A DNA stretch of 43,093 nt from contig JAQWUY010000003.1 of assembly GCA_029250225.1 (NCBI GenBank), positions 1 through 43,093 of the forward strand. The letters are read 5' to 3'. The DNA is from Alphaproteobacteria bacterium. Its GTDB lineage: Bacteria > Pseudomonadota > Alphaproteobacteria > JAQWUY01. Both the position numbers and the translations under genes were made by a program. Below the pieces are notes generated by a model. The model was not told the DNA's origin. It made no database searches and saw only the letters and a program-made list of their open reading frames with translations. This document shows positions 14,567 through 24,136 of the stretch, piece after piece; the stretch's first letter is position 1, and every line of letters starts with the position of its first letter.

Positions 14567-15292
14567 TCAGCATTTATCGATATATGATTTAATATCCTTA
14601 TAACATAAATCTAGATTCTTTTTATTACGGCTTCGCATTACTATTTCTGTTGAAAAACCGTTGTCGTGAAATTTGGGATATGAGCCGATGGAAACATCAT
14701 CATACGATGAGGCTATTTTTGCAATAGTGTCACCTATTGTTCCCTCACTTAAATTTTCTTTAAAAATAGTATATTTGTGTACTTTAATCCCGCCTTGCAT
14801 AGTTGGCAATATATCATTAAGCATCACATTAAATATTTTTGGTATACCTGCACAAACATAAACATTTTCAACATTTGCCCCTGGTGCTATCGAAATTGAG
14901 TTATCAATTAATTTACAACCTTTTGGCATTTTAGCGAGATTAGTTCGCGTATCAGTCAAAGGCAATTCTCTTTCTTTGTAATAAGCCGATAGCCTGCGCA
15001 ATGCTTCTTGATTTTGTTCAATTTCTAGACCAAAAGCACTAGCCACACATGCAAATGTTATATCGTCGTGTGTTCCACCAATACCGCCACAAGTAAATAC
15101 ATAATCATATTTTTTTGAAAAGTGCTTAACAGTTTCAACGATAGTATCAAAGACATCACCTATTACGCGAACTTCGACTAAGTCAAATCCATACTCATCT
15201 AGGCTTTTAGCAAGAAAATTTATATTCTTATCAGCCGTTTTCCCGTTTAATATTTCATCTCCGATGACTACAAATCCGACTTTTTTAATCAT
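14567..15292 (-). CDS. Molybdopterin-binding-domain protein (CinA N-terminal / MoaB-like)
   Basis: 241 residues of the family often named competence/damage-inducible protein A, but only the N-terminal molybdopterin-binding fold. Marks are VVIGDEILNGKTADKN (7-22), the TCGGIGGTHDDIT loop and APGANVENVYVCAGIP. The C-terminal NMN-deamidase domain of full CinA is absent, as is common in alphaproteobacteria, so the biochemical role is open. The protein has no signal peptide. Its start lies 3 bp after the accC stop, making it the last gene of the aroQ-accB-accC unit. MoeA-type molybdenum insertion is unlikely because the protein is too short. The family call is sure; the function is not. Confidence 0.85.
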   Translation of the reverse strand: MIKKVGFVVIGDEILNGKTADKNINFLAKSLDEYGFDLVEVRVIGDVFDTIVETVKHFSKKYDYVFTCGGIGGTHDDITFACVASAFGLEIEQNQEALRRLSAYYKERELPLTDTRTNLAKMPKGCKLIDNSISIAPGANVENVYVCAGIPKIFNVMLNDILPTMQGGIKVHKYTIFKENLSEGTIGDTIAKIASSYDDVSIGSYPKFHDNGFSTEIVMRSRNKKNLDLCYKDIKSYIDKC

Positions 15293-15295
15293 TTT

Positions 15296-16636
15296 TTACT
15301 TTAATCCCATTAACTCTTCTAGCCAATGAATTGTATAATCACCGGATATAAAATCAGGTTCATCTAACAATTTCAAATGCAGTGGAATATTGGTTTTTAC
15401 ACCAATAATTAAGTATTCTTTTAATGCTCTTTTCATTCGTGCAATTGCAATCTCTCTGGTAGGAGCGTGAACTATTAATTTTGCAATCATACTATCGTAA
15501 TGTGGTGGTATTGAATAACCAGCATATAAATGACTATCAACCCTTACACCTAGTCCGCCTGGGGCGTGATACAATTCAACCGTGCCCGGCATTGGCATAA
15601 ATGTTTCTGGACATTCCGCATTAATTCGACATTCTATCGCGTGACCGTTAATTTTTATATCTTGCTGTTTTGCACTCAACCCATCACCACTTGCCACATT
15701 AATTTGTTCTTTGATTAAATCAAATCCTGTTATCATTTCAGTAATAGGATGTTCTACCTGAATTCTTGTATTCATCTCAATAAAGAAAAATTCACCATTT
15801 TCATATAAAAACTCAATAGTACCAGCCCCGCGATACTTCATTTTAGACATTGCTTTTACACACACATTGCCTATGTCAGTTCGGGTTTTTTCATCAATTG
15901 ATGGGCCTGATGCTTCTTCTATAACTTTTTGATGGCGACGCTGTATTGAACAATCTCTTTCAAAGAAATGTAATGCGTTACCCGTACCATCACCAAATAC
16001 TTGAATTTCAATATGACGAGGACGGCCTAAATATCTTTCCATATAAACCGCACCATCACCAAATGCAGATAATGCTTCGGTTTGACAAATATTAAATGCT
16101 TCTTCTAACTCTTCTGGGGTATTGGCAACTTTCATACCACGACCACCACCGCCAGAAGCAGCTTTTATAATCAATGGAAAACCAATTTTTTTACTCCAAG
16201 ATTTTGCATCTTTTACCGTTTTCACTTCGCCTTGTGAACCAGGGACAACAGGTATTCCTAGTTTTACCGCAGTATCTTTTGCCTTGATCTTGTCACCCAT
16301 TACACGAATATGTTCAGATGTTGGACCTACGAAAATAAAACCGTGTTCATCAACTAGTTCAGCAAATTCAGCATTTTCAGATAAAAATCCAAATCCAGGG
16401 TGAATCGCATCAACTCCTGTAATTTGTGCCGCTGTTAAAATAGATGGAATATTTAAATAAGAGTACTTAGATTGTGCAGGGCCAATACATACCGCCTCAT
16501 CAGCAATTTTTACATGCATAGAATCCGCATCAGCTGTTGAATGAACCGCTACTGTTTTAATACCTAGTTCACGGCAAGCACGAATAATTCGTACAGCAAT
16601 CTCACCTCTGTTTGCTATCAGTAATTTTTTAATCAT
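15296..16636 (-). CDS. accC: Biotin carboxylase subunit of acetyl-CoA carboxylase
   Basis: 446 residues, the full length of stand-alone AccC. It carboxylates biotin on AccB using ATP and bicarbonate, the first half of malonyl-CoA synthesis. The N-terminal domain starts KLLIANRGEIAVRIIRACRE and the ATP-grasp glycine loop is AASGGGGRGMK. ERDCSIQRRHQKVIEEAS, FIEMNTRIQVEHPITE with the catalytic Glu-Arg residues, and a C-terminal HYDSMIAKLIVHAPTR all match. It follows accB with 12 bp between genes, the near-universal accB-accC order. The carboxyltransferase subunits AccA and AccD are not in the window. Confidence 0.97.
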   Translation of the reverse strand: MIKKLLIANRGEIAVRIIRACRELGIKTVAVHSTADADSMHVKIADEAVCIGPAQSKYSYLNIPSILTAAQITGVDAIHPGFGFLSENAEFAELVDEHGFIFVGPTSEHIRVMGDKIKAKDTAVKLGIPVVPGSQGEVKTVKDAKSWSKKIGFPLIIKAASGGGGRGMKVANTPEELEEAFNICQTEALSAFGDGAVYMERYLGRPRHIEIQVFGDGTGNALHFFERDCSIQRRHQKVIEEASGPSIDEKTRTDIGNVCVKAMSKMKYRGAGTIEFLYENGEFFFIEMNTRIQVEHPITEMITGFDLIKEQINVASGDGLSAKQQDIKINGHAIECRINAECPETFMPMPGTVELYHAPGGLGVRVDSHLYAGYSIPPHYDSMIAKLIVHAPTREIAIARMKRALKEYLIIGVKTNIPLHLKLLDEPDFISGDYTIHWLEELMGLK

Positions 16637-16648
16637 TTTTAATACCTA

Positions 16649-17125
16649 CTAAGATAATATTATTAGTGGTTGGTCAAATTCAACTGGTTCACCATCGCCA
16701 ACCAATATTTCTTCTACTTTACCGTCTTTTTTCGCTGTAATTGGATTCATTACTTTCATTGCTTCTACAATAATTAAAGTATCGCCCTTTTTAACAGATT
16801 GTCCAACTTTTACAAAATTATCCGCATCTGGTGATGGGGCTAGGTATGCCGTACCTACAATAGGAGATTTTACCGCATTAGCATTATCTTGGTGTGAAAC
16901 AGGAACAGGCACTTCGGCTTTTTCCTGAACTGGTGCTTGAGGGGCAGGTTGAACAGCCTGAACAGAACTTGCAGGAGAAGAAGCAACAACATTTTCAGGT
17001 AATTTACGAATTATGCGAACATAATTTTCACCGTTTCCAACTTCAATTTCCGCTAGGTTTTCTTTATTAACTAGCTTCGATAAAGATTTAATTGTTGAAT
17101 AATCTAACTCTAATTTATTGGTCAT
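16649..17125 (-). CDS. accB: Biotin carboxyl carrier protein
   Basis: 158 residues. An N-terminal helical dimerisation region (1-45, starting [15 protein letters not shown]) is followed by a Pro/Ala/Gln-rich flexible linker (about 48-80) and a C-terminal biotinyl domain (about 85-158). The biotinylated lysine is Lys124 in the standard EAMKVMN motif. It shuttles carboxybiotin between AccC and the carboxyltransferase. The gene has a clear GGAGAT ribosome site just upstream and sits between aroQ and accC. Confidence 0.97.
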   Translation of the reverse strand: MTNKLELDYSTIKSLSKLVNKENLAEIEVGNGENYVRIIRKLPENVVASSPASSVQAVQPAPQAPVQEKAEVPVPVSHQDNANAVKSPIVGTAYLAPSPDADNFVKVGQSVKKGDTLIIVEAMKVMNPITAKKDGKVEEILVGDGEPVEFDQPLIILS

Positions 17126-17150
17126 TATATAATCTCCTTAAATTTATTAC

Positions 17151-17579
17151 TTAACTCAAGCTTGCTTTTTCAATAGCAACCTTGTAACCCAAAAAACCAA
17201 ATCCACACACAACACCCTTAGCCACATCGGAAATGTAGCTTTTATGGCGAAATTCTTCGCGACAGTGGATATTTGAAATGTGAACTTCGTATACATCAAC
17301 AGATATAGCCAAAATGGCATCACGAATTGCAATAGATGTATGTGTATAAGCGCCCGCATTAATGATAATTGCATCATAATTTTTATCAGCATTTTGAATA
17401 GCGTCAATTATTTCGCCTTCGTGATTTGATTGTATGCACTCAATAAGTGAATTATTTTGCTTAGCCCAATTTTTACACATATTTTCCAAATCCGAAAGGC
17501 TTTCAACACCGTATAGTGATGATTCACGCTTTCCTAATAAATTTAAATTTGGCCCATTAATTAATAATATATTGTTCAT
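17151..17579 (-). CDS. aroQ: Type II 3-dehydroquinate dehydratase
   Basis: 142 residues from the ATG at 17579, giving the standard start [16 protein letters not shown]; an upstream TTG at 17594 would add five residues without a better ribosome site. The enzyme converts 3-dehydroquinate to 3-dehydroshikimate in the shikimate pathway and forms dodecamers. [18 protein letters not shown] contains the catalytic Tyr in the flexible lid; ESNHEGE is QSNHEGE here, and [15 protein letters not shown] and [19 protein letters not shown] with the catalytic His are canonical. It is first in a minus-strand operon with accB (25 bp), accC and the CinA-like gene; aroQ-accB-accC is a recurrent bacterial order. 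A strong promoter lies about 95 bp upstream. Confidence 0.96.
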   Translation of the reverse strand: MNNILLINGPNLNLLGKRESSLYGVESLSDLENMCKNWAKQNNSLIECIQSNHEGEIIDAIQNADKNYDAIIINAGAYTHTSIAIRDAILAISVDVYEVHISNIHCREEFRHKSYISDVAKGVVCGFGFLGYKVAIEKASLS

Positions 17580-17680
17580 ATGCTTTTCTAACAATAAAGT
17601 TTATGAAAAAGTTACTTAAAAAGTATCTTAATTTGCACTTGAAAATGAATTTACTACACTATTTAAGTTCAATCAACTAA

Positions 17681-17709
17681 AAAATAACAAAAAACGCGTT
17701 TTTTGTCAA
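17681..17709 (-). promoter_or_regulatory. Promoter of aroQ-accB-accC with palindromic spacer
   Basis: On the minus strand a perfect TTGACA (17709-17704) and TATTTT (17686-17681) are 17 bp apart, the optimal spacing. An 18-bp perfect palindrome, CAAAAAACGCGTTTTTTG at 17688-17705, fills the spacer, an ideal place for a repressor to block RNA polymerase. Confidence 0.65.
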
Positions 17710-17783
17710 AAATTGATAAAAATTGCTATTTTTTTGTTAAAAATCGATAAAAAACGGCCATTTTTGTTAAAAAAAGGATTTTT

Positions 17784-18413
17784 TTACTTTTTGAAGAAAA
17801 CTTTGCTAGTATCAAGTACTTTTTCCCAACCTGCACGGACTAATTCCGGATCTAGGTGTTCTTCTTGTGGGTATCCTAAACACATATATCCGATAAAATG
17901 CCAATTATCAGGTGTTTTTAGTGTTTTACATACTTTTATTGGATCAAGAATTGAAACCCAACCCATACCAATTCCGTTGGCTCTAGCTGCTAGCCATAAA
18001 TTTTCGATGGCTGTAACAACAGAATAATGTATCGTTTCGGGCATAGTTTGTCGACCTAGACCGCTACCAATATCAGATTCGTGTTCAGCAAATATTGCTA
18101 AATGAATAGGAGCTTCTTTTAAGCCAGATAATTTCAAACTACGATATAAGCTGGCTTTTTCATCGGTATATATTTTACTAGCTTTATCGTTTTCGACTTC
18201 ATAATTATGTATTATTTGTTGGCGTAAATCTTTGTCATCAACCTGAATAAATCGCCACGGTTGTGATAGGCCAACTGATGGGGCAAGCATCGCCTGTGAT
18301 ATTATTTCTTGCAAAACATTTTCATCAACAGGACGGCTTTTAAATCTTCTTACATCGCGACGCCATAAAAACAAGTCTTTTAATTGTGAGCGAAATTTTT
18401 TATCAAAATACAT
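17784..18413 (-). CDS. bluB: 5,6-dimethylbenzimidazole synthase
   Basis: 209 residues of the nitroreductase fold, but with the BluB-specific sequence: LFLWRRDVRRFKSRPV (14-29), APSVGLSQPWRFI (44-56), GLGRQTMPE (118-126), WLAARANGIGMGWVSIL (140-156) and HFIGYMCLGYP. BluB breaks down FMNH2 with oxygen to give dimethylbenzimidazole, the lower ligand of cobalamin. Asp20 and Ser154 sit where the residues shown essential in Sinorhizobium BluB (Asp32, Ser167) should lie, judged by spacing. The gene is alone, divergent from the S9 peptidase. With cbiX at the other end of the window it implies the cell makes or remodels B12 under some oxygen. The AT-rich repetitive stretch downstream (17700-17783) probably holds its terminator. 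Confidence 0.9.
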   Translation of the reverse strand: MYFDKKFRSQLKDLFLWRRDVRRFKSRPVDENVLQEIISQAMLAPSVGLSQPWRFIQVDDKDLRQQIIHNYEVENDKASKIYTDEKASLYRSLKLSGLKEAPIHLAIFAEHESDIGSGLGRQTMPETIHYSVVTAIENLWLAARANGIGMGWVSILDPIKVCKTLKTPDNWHFIGYMCLGYPQEEHLDPELVRAGWEKVLDTSKVFFKK

Positions 18414-18515
18414 TTATAATCTCCCCGATTATTATTTTATAATATAATAGCAAAACTAAAATTAATATTCAATTATATACTTTTATGATGATTAATTGTG
18501 GTATATAAAATAAAT

Positions 18516-20342
18516 ATGAAAATACTTAATTCACCATTAAACACAGAAATAATAATACAATCGCAAGATAATTTTGCGAATGCAAGGATATTTAATCATA
18601 GAATCTATTATTCTTATAAAAACAAAAAAGACACTACAATAATTTCAACTGATATAAACGGGCAAGATAGAAAATATGAATTGCCACAAGACATATATAT
18701 AGATACAGCAATTAATATTTATGGGGGAATTTGTTTTTGTCCGACTGATTTTGGCATTGTTTATTCAGATAGTAAAACAAAAGAATTATATATTGTAAAA
18801 AATCATACAGTTGAACAATTAACTTTTGACAATAAATATAATTATGCTGACATTAATTATAATAATGAAAATAAATGTATTGTATTTGTTGCCGAACAAA
18901 ACAAGGGACATTTTCCTAAACAACACATCGGACAAATTAATTTAAAAACTAAGCAATATTCAATTGTTGCAAAAGGCGCCGATTTTTACCATTCTCCCAA
19001 ATCAGAAAATAATAAAATAATATGGCTAGAATGGAATTTACCACATATGCCTTGGGATAATTCATCTGTAATATTATACGAAAATAATAAAACAAAGGTT
19101 GTGTCACAAGGAATCGGACATTTTCAACCTGAATTAATAAATGGTGATATTTATTATGCAAAAGACACAGGTTCATATTTTAATATTTTTAAAAATAATA
19201 AAAATATCTCGCCATTAAACATAGATTTTTATATGCCATTATGGGTTTATGGAATGCGAACATATACCGTGTTAGATGATAAGATTATTGCTTGTGGCGC
19301 AATAAAGGGAAATTGGCAAATAGGCGAATTAAGACAAAATAAATTTATACCATTAAAAACACAGGCGGTATATTTTGATAGCTTGCACGGCGAAAATAAT
19401 AATTTCGTCACAATTAACAGATATTCAAATAAACCATCACAGATTATATTAAACAATACACAAATAATCGATACTAGCAACCCGCTACCAGTCAATGATG
19501 ATTATATATCAAGCCCAGAAGAAATTGAATTTTATAACAACAATGATAAAGTTTATGCATATTATTACCCACCAAAAAATCCAACTAAAAACAAAGAGGA
19601 TAATGACAAGCCACCATTAATTGTTAAATCACATTCAGGCCCAACAGGACAAGCAACAACCGAGTACAACCCGAAAATACAATTCTGGACAAGTCGTGGT
19701 TTTGCCGTTCTTGATGTAAATTATTCAGGTTCAACAGGTTACGGTTCAAAATACCGTAACAGGTTAAATAATTTATGGGGTAAAATTGATGTCCAAGAAT
19801 TAGAATCTGGAGCAAAATATTGCGTTAAAAATAACCTAGCTAATCAAAATCAACTTATTATATCTGGTTCTTCGGCTGGTGGATATTCTGTATTATGCGC
19901 ATTAGCATTCGGCAATGTATTTAATGTAGGAACATCAATATACGGAATTGGCAACCTATCATCACTAGTTGAGCAAACTCATAAATTTGAAGCTAATTAT
20001 TTTGATATTTTAATCGCACCTTATAAAGATAATTTAGAATTGTATAAAAATCGTTCGCCTATTAATTTTGCACAAAATATATCAGCACCCGTTTTATTTT
20101 TACAAGGTCTTGATGATAAAGTCGTATCACCTTCACAATCAAAATTAATGTACGATAATTTAATCAAAAATAATATCCCTACTGCATTAATAAATTATGT
20201 CGGAGAAGGTCACGGATTCAAAAATCCTGAAACAAAAGCCCACGCATTAGAGGCTGAATTACAATTCTATGACTATATATTTAATAATAAAAAGCCAAAT
20301 TATGAAATAGGTAAAGTTTCAGAACTAGATTTTAACAAATAA
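18516..20342 (+). CDS. S9-family prolyl-oligopeptidase-like serine peptidase
   Basis: 608 residues from the ATG at 18516; a GTG at 18498 would add six residues and neither start has a clear ribosome site. The N-terminal half (to about 340) is rich in beta strands, like the seven-bladed propeller that gates these enzymes. The C-terminal alpha/beta-hydrolase holds SGSSAGGYS with nucleophile Ser453, an Asp in LDDKVVSP (Asp533 or 534) and His566 in GEGHGF; SHSGPTGQATTEYNP forms the oxyanion region and FWTSRGFAVLDVNYSGSTGYG precedes it. The family cleaves short peptides (acylaminoacyl- or dipeptidyl-peptidase types). No signal peptide, so cytoplasmic. It is monocistronic, divergent from bluB across 84-100 bp. 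Confidence 0.88.
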   Translation: MKILNSPLNTEIIIQSQDNFANARIFNHRIYYSYKNKKDTTIISTDINGQDRKYELPQDIYIDTAINIYGGICFCPTDFGIVYSDSKTKELYIVKNHTVEQLTFDNKYNYADINYNNENKCIVFVAEQNKGHFPKQHIGQINLKTKQYSIVAKGADFYHSPKSENNKIIWLEWNLPHMPWDNSSVILYENNKTKVVSQGIGHFQPELINGDIYYAKDTGSYFNIFKNNKNISPLNIDFYMPLWVYGMRTYTVLDDKIIACGAIKGNWQIGELRQNKFIPLKTQAVYFDSLHGENNNFVTINRYSNKPSQIILNNTQIIDTSNPLPVNDDYISSPEEIEFYNNNDKVYAYYYPPKNPTKNKEDNDKPPLIVKSHSGPTGQATTEYNPKIQFWTSRGFAVLDVNYSGSTGYGSKYRNRLNNLWGKIDVQELESGAKYCVKNNLANQNQLIISGSSAGGYSVLCALAFGNVFNVGTSIYGIGNLSSLVEQTHKFEANYFDILIAPYKDNLELYKNRSPINFAQNISAPVLFLQGLDDKVVSPSQSKLMYDNLIKNNIPTALINYVGEGHGFKNPETKAHALEAELQFYDYIFNNKKPNYEIGKVSELDFNK

Positions 20343-20351
20343 TAGTTACAA

Positions 20352-20383
20352 AAAAAGCCCCAATTATATGAGGCTCTTTTATG
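20352..20383. terminator. Weak hairpin between convergent S9 peptidase and rpmE
   Basis: AAAAGCCCC and GAGGCTCTTTT can pair with a bulge, followed by T-rich DNA on either strand. It is the only candidate terminator between the convergent genes; stem quality is poor. Confidence 0.35.
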
Positions 20384-20417
20384 TGAGGTTTTTTTAAATA
20401 TATAAATACAAATTCGA

Positions 20418-20636
20418 TTATATACCCAAATCTGAGAATTTCTTCTTGAAGCGATCCAATTGACCACCTTCCATAAGGCGTTGTTGGCCACCAGTCCAAG
20501 CAGGATGTGAAACACTATCTACATCAAGACGCATTACATCGCCTTCTTTGCCCCAAGTTGAATATGTCATGTATTCTGTTCCGTCCGTCATAACTACCTT
20601 AATCATATGGTAGTCTGGGTGAATATCTTTTTTCAT
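20418..20636 (-). CDS. rpmE: 50S ribosomal protein L31
   Basis: 72 residues, the usual size. Matches are [10 protein letters not shown] at the start, [17 protein letters not shown] in the middle and a lysine-rich [10 protein letters not shown] end. It lacks the CxxC zinc cysteines, so it is the zinc-independent kind. It binds the 50S central protuberance and bridges to the 30S subunit. The ATG at 20636 has GGTT/AAAGGTT-like sequence upstream. Monocistronic; converges on the S9 peptidase. Confidence 0.96.
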   Translation of the reverse strand: MKKDIHPDYHMIKVVMTDGTEYMTYSTWGKEGDVMRLDVDSVSHPAWTGGQQRLMEGGQLDRFKKKFSDLGI

Positions 20637-20816
20637 AATTTTAACCTTTCATTTTGGTGTGGCTTTTATACACACCGATTCTTAAAATACCTTATCTATT
20701 TAACAAAATACAAGAAAAATGCAAGTAAAATATATAAAATAATTGCACTTTATATTTAATCTTTAAAATAAATTTTAACTTGTTTTAAATATTTCTTTTT
20801 CGTATATTTCATTATT

Positions 20817-21905
20817 ATGACTAAAACACTTGATGAATTATACGATATTGCTAGTAATTACCACACAGATGAAAATCACGAAATGGCAAAATATTACTAT
20901 AAACAAGTGTTACAAATTGACCCTAAACATTATAATTCATTAAGGTGGCTTGCTGATAATTATCTTGAACAAGAAAACTATGAAACAGCAATTAAATGGT
21001 TTGAAAAAGCAAAAAAAGTAAACGACCAAGATAACAATTTATTCAATGACTTAGGGTTATGTTATTATGAAAATTGTGATTACGAAAAATCTATTAAAAA
21101 TTATAAACTAGGCCTAGAAATAAAACACGACGATGAAACCATACATTCAAATTTTGGTAAGGCATTATATGAAAGATATCTGGAAAATCAACAAGAGGCA
21201 AAACAAGATGCGAAATGGTGGTTAAATAACTTTCCAAATTCAAATGATGCACAAGTGATAGGTTCGGCAATACTGGGAAAAAACATATCAAAACAAAATA
21301 CAAAATATGTAAAACAAATATTTGATGATTTTGCCGAAGATTTTGACGAAAAATTATCAGAGCTTAACTATAAGGCTCCTGAGTACATCGCCGAAATATG
21401 GAAAAAGCATAATAAGAAACCCGTAAGTAAAATTCTTGATGCTGGTTGTGGAACTGGTTTATTATCACCACATATTACAAATTGTTGCGACCAATTATAC
21501 GGGGTTGATTTATCTAGTGAAATGCTAGAACTAGCAAAAACACGAGAACTTTATACGGATTTATTTTGTGAAGATTTAATTAAATACTTAAAGCGAAACA
21601 AAGATAGTTTTAACGGTATAATAGCAAGTGATGTATTATGTTATTTCGGTGATTTAGAAGAGGTTTTTAAATTATCTTACGATAGCTTACATTCAAATTC
21701 ATACCTTGCATTTTCTGTTGAAAAAAATCACATTGATGAACAAGATTTTTTACTAAGCCCATCAGGAAGGTATGTACATAAACAAAAATATGTAGAATAT
21801 TTACTGGAAAAAGTAGGGTTTAAAAAAGTCAAAATAATAAATAAAACATTGCGAACAGAACACGATAATCCCGTAAAAGGATTAATAACAATCGCAAAGA
21901 AATAA
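20817..21905 (+). CDS. TPR-repeat SAM-dependent methyltransferase
   Basis: 362 residues with two parts. Residues 1-150 are three to four TPR helical repeats (for instance YNSLRWLADNYLEQENYETAIKWFEKA and NLFNDLGLCYYENCDYEKSIKNY, both only part of the repeats). After a linker with YVKQIFDDFAEDFDEKL comes a class I methyltransferase: the SAM-binding motif is ILDAGCGTGLL (about 205-215), the acidic ribose-binding Asp is in YGVDLSSEML and SFNGIIASDVLCYFGDLEE carries motif IV. The combination matches predicted TPR-containing methyltransferases seen across alphaproteobacteria; the substrate is unknown, and the TPR part presumably binds a protein. Monocistronic; no signal peptide. The C-terminus ends as expected for the fold. 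Confidence 0.82.
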   Translation: MTKTLDELYDIASNYHTDENHEMAKYYYKQVLQIDPKHYNSLRWLADNYLEQENYETAIKWFEKAKKVNDQDNNLFNDLGLCYYENCDYEKSIKNYKLGLEIKHDDETIHSNFGKALYERYLENQQEAKQDAKWWLNNFPNSNDAQVIGSAILGKNISKQNTKYVKQIFDDFAEDFDEKLSELNYKAPEYIAEIWKKHNKKPVSKILDAGCGTGLLSPHITNCCDQLYGVDLSSEMLELAKTRELYTDLFCEDLIKYLKRNKDSFNGIIASDVLCYFGDLEEVFKLSYDSLHSNSYLAFSVEKNHIDEQDFLLSPSGRYVHKQKYVEYLLEKVGFKKVKIINKTLRTEHDNPVKGLITIAKK

Positions 21906-22228
21906 CTATATTTTTCAATAATTTACATATAGTAAAAATTAGAAAAGGCATACTTATTAAAGCACGCCTTTATCTAACAAAGTTATCTAACAAAGTTGTT
22001 TAACTTCTGTAAAATAATTTCATATAATACTAAAAAAAGTAGATATAGAATTATAACAATGCTGACAAGTAATAAAATTTTGACAATGGCGGATTTACTC
22101 AAAAAATAAGTATTTATACATAATCATAACAATAAATTACGCTTAAATAATTTAGAATCAGACAGCACTAAGTGAATACATTTACTACCTAGTAAAAATA
22201 TAAATATAATTAACAATAAAAAATTAAT
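21906..22228. other. 323-bp intergenic region, no gene seen
   Basis: Lies downstream of the methyltransferase and downstream of aapP (convergent), so it needs only terminators. It holds a weak hairpin at 21944-21971 and directly after it a 13-bp tandem repeat (ATCTAACAAAGTT twice, about 21972-21997). The rest is AT-rich without structure or reading frames I would defend. Confidence 0.5.
21944..21976 (+). terminator. Possible terminator after the TPR-methyltransferase
   Basis: AAAGGC (21944-21949) pairs with GCCTTT (21966-21971) over a 16-base loop, and the stem can extend inward with mismatches. The following T run is short, so confidence is low. Confidence 0.35.
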
Positions 22229-22999
22229 TTAATGTCCTAGTATTTGTGACAAGAATTCTTTTGCTCTATCGTTTTTAGGATTTTTAAAGAATGTTTCAGG
22301 GTCATTTTGTTCTAGTATTTCACCGTGATCCATAAAAATCACACGGTCAGCAACACGACGCGCAAATCCCATTTCGTGTGTTACACAAATCATAGTCATA
22401 CCTTGTTCTGCTAAATCAACCATTACATCTAGAACCTCTGAAATCATTTCAGGGTCAAGTGCAGAAGTTGGTTCATCAAATAACATAATATCAGGATTCA
22501 TACATAATGACCTAGCAATAGCAACCCTTTGTTGTTGCCCACCGGATAATTGCCCTGGAAACTTGTTTGCTTCATTTGGAATTTTTACTCTTTCCAATAA
22601 CTTCATTGCTATTTCTTCGGCTTGTTTCTTAGGCATTTTTTTAACCCAGATAGGTGCAAGAGTACAATTTTCCAATACGGTTAAATGTGGAAATAGATTA
22701 AAATGTTGGAAGCACATTCCAGCCTGAGCTCTCACTGCATTGATTGATTTAATATCATCTTTTATTTCAACACCACCCACAGATATTGAGCCTTGTTGAA
22801 ATTGTTCAAGTGCATTGACACAGCGAATAAGTGTTGATTTACCTGAACCAGAAGGCCCACAAACAACTATTTTTTCACCTTTTGTAACTTGTAAGTTAAC
22901 ATTTTTTAATGCATGGAATGAATCATACCATTTATGTAATTCTTTAATATCAATTACAACTTCTTTACTTTTTTTAGCTTTTGCTTTTTTAACTGACAT
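22229..22999 (-). CDS. aapP: General L-amino-acid ABC transporter, ATP-binding protein
   Basis: 256 residues. Walker A is GPSGSGKST (48-56), the Q-loop [15 protein letters not shown], signature [15 protein letters not shown], Walker [15 protein letters not shown] and the H-loop VTHEMGF are all intact. It belongs to the polar amino-acid (GlnQ/HisP) class. As last gene of the aapJ-Q-M-P operon it powers uptake of a wide range of L-amino acids across the inner membrane. The lysine-rich N-terminus ([12 protein letters not shown]) is a small species-specific extension. It starts 32 bp after aapM. Confidence 0.95.
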   Translation of the reverse strand: MSVKKAKAKKSKEVVIDIKELHKWYDSFHALKNVNLQVTKGEKIVVCGPSGSGKSTLIRCVNALEQFQQGSISVGGVEIKDDIKSINAVRAQAGMCFQHFNLFPHLTVLENCTLAPIWVKKMPKKQAEEIAMKLLERVKIPNEANKFPGQLSGGQQQRVAIARSLCMNPDIMLFDEPTSALDPEMISEVLDVMVDLAEQGMTMICVTHEMGFARRVADRVIFMDHGEILEQNDPETFFKNPKNDRAKEFLSQILGH

Positions 23000-23031
23000 T
23001 TTTATTTTCCTTTTATTTTAAATGCAATAAT

Positions 23032-24132
23032 TTATTTGTATGATCTCGATAATCTTCGTTCTAAATGTAATGAATATCTAGACATTAAGTAACAAAATAC
23101 AAAAAACACTATTGCTATAAACATATAAACCTCATTTGCTAATCCAATCCACTCTCGGTTTGAAAGTGCGGCGCGACCGACACCCAATAAGTCAAACATA
23201 CCAACGATTATAACAAGAGTTGTGTCCTTAAACAAGCTAATAAATGAATTAACGATTCCTGGTATTGATATTTTTAATGCTTGTGGCAATATAATTAAAC
23301 TCATTGATTGCCAATAACTAAGCCCCATTACATCTGAGGCTTCATACTGTCCTTTTCGAATTGATTGTAATCCTCCACGGATAACCTCCGCCATATATGC
23401 TGATGCAAAGATAACAATAATAAATATTACACGAATCAATTGATCAATAATTACATCACTAGGTAAGAATAATGGTAAAAGCACAGTTGCCATAAATAAT
23501 AAGGTAATCATAGGCACACCGCGAATCAATTCAATAAACATTGTGCTAAAAAGCCTTATCGCTGGCATTTTACTGCGACGACCCAACGCTAATAATATTC
23601 CAATTGGTAGAGATAAAGCAATCCCCATTACACCAAGAGTAAGTGTTAATAACAAACCACCCATTTTTTCAGATTCAACAGGAACAAGACCAAACCCACC
23701 CCATAATAACCAAAATGCAATAAGTGGATATGTAATTGAAAACATTAAAAAATACTTGCGGTATAAAATCTTAGAATACAAAATTGGTGCAAGAGCAACC
23801 AGCAATAATAAAGATGCTAGATTCGGACGCCAATATAATTCAGGTGGATAAAAACCATATAAATATTGTGGGAATCTAGCTGTAATTACACCCCAACAAG
23901 CACCCCCTGATGTACACTGTGAGCGTTTATCTACAAAGAAATCAGCGCTAAAAAACAACCAATCAAGTGCCATCGGTAAATATGATAAAAGTAAATAAAT
24001 AAGTATTATTGTTACAATAGAATCATACCAAGTTGAAAATAAATTATTACGAATAGCCTTAAAAATACCACCTTGTGTTTTAGGTGCAGGTAAATTAGGA
24101 TGCTCACCTACTTTATATTGTAATTTATTCAT
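23032..24132 (-). CDS. aapM: General L-amino-acid ABC transporter, permease M
   Basis: 366 residues, the long type typical of AapM. The first part (about 30-165) has extra membrane helices and a periplasmic loop with paired cysteines (CTSGGACW). The C-terminal permease domain from about 165 carries the EAA loop, EASDVMGLSYWQSMSLIILP, that docks with AapP. The N-terminal QGGIFKAIRNNLFSTW is an amphipathic leader seen in the family. It pairs with AapQ, whose stop lies 4 bp upstream of the aapM start, so translation is coupled. Confidence 0.93.
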   Translation of the reverse strand: MNKLQYKVGEHPNLPAPKTQGGIFKAIRNNLFSTWYDSIVTIILIYLLLSYLPMALDWLFFSADFFVDKRSQCTSGGACWGVITARFPQYLYGFYPPELYWRPNLASLLLLVALAPILYSKILYRKYFLMFSITYPLIAFWLLWGGFGLVPVESEKMGGLLLTLTLGVMGIALSLPIGILLALGRRSKMPAIRLFSTMFIELIRGVPMITLLFMATVLLPLFLPSDVIIDQLIRVIFIIVIFASAYMAEVIRGGLQSIRKGQYEASDVMGLSYWQSMSLIILPQALKISIPGIVNSFISLFKDTTLVIIVGMFDLLGVGRAALSNREWIGLANEVYMFIAIVFFVFCYLMSRYSLHLERRLSRSYK

Positions 24133-24136
24133 TTAA

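Noticed and set aside
14567-15292. MoeA or full-length CinA
   Set aside because: The protein is too short for MoeA and lacks the CinA C-terminal deamidase domain.
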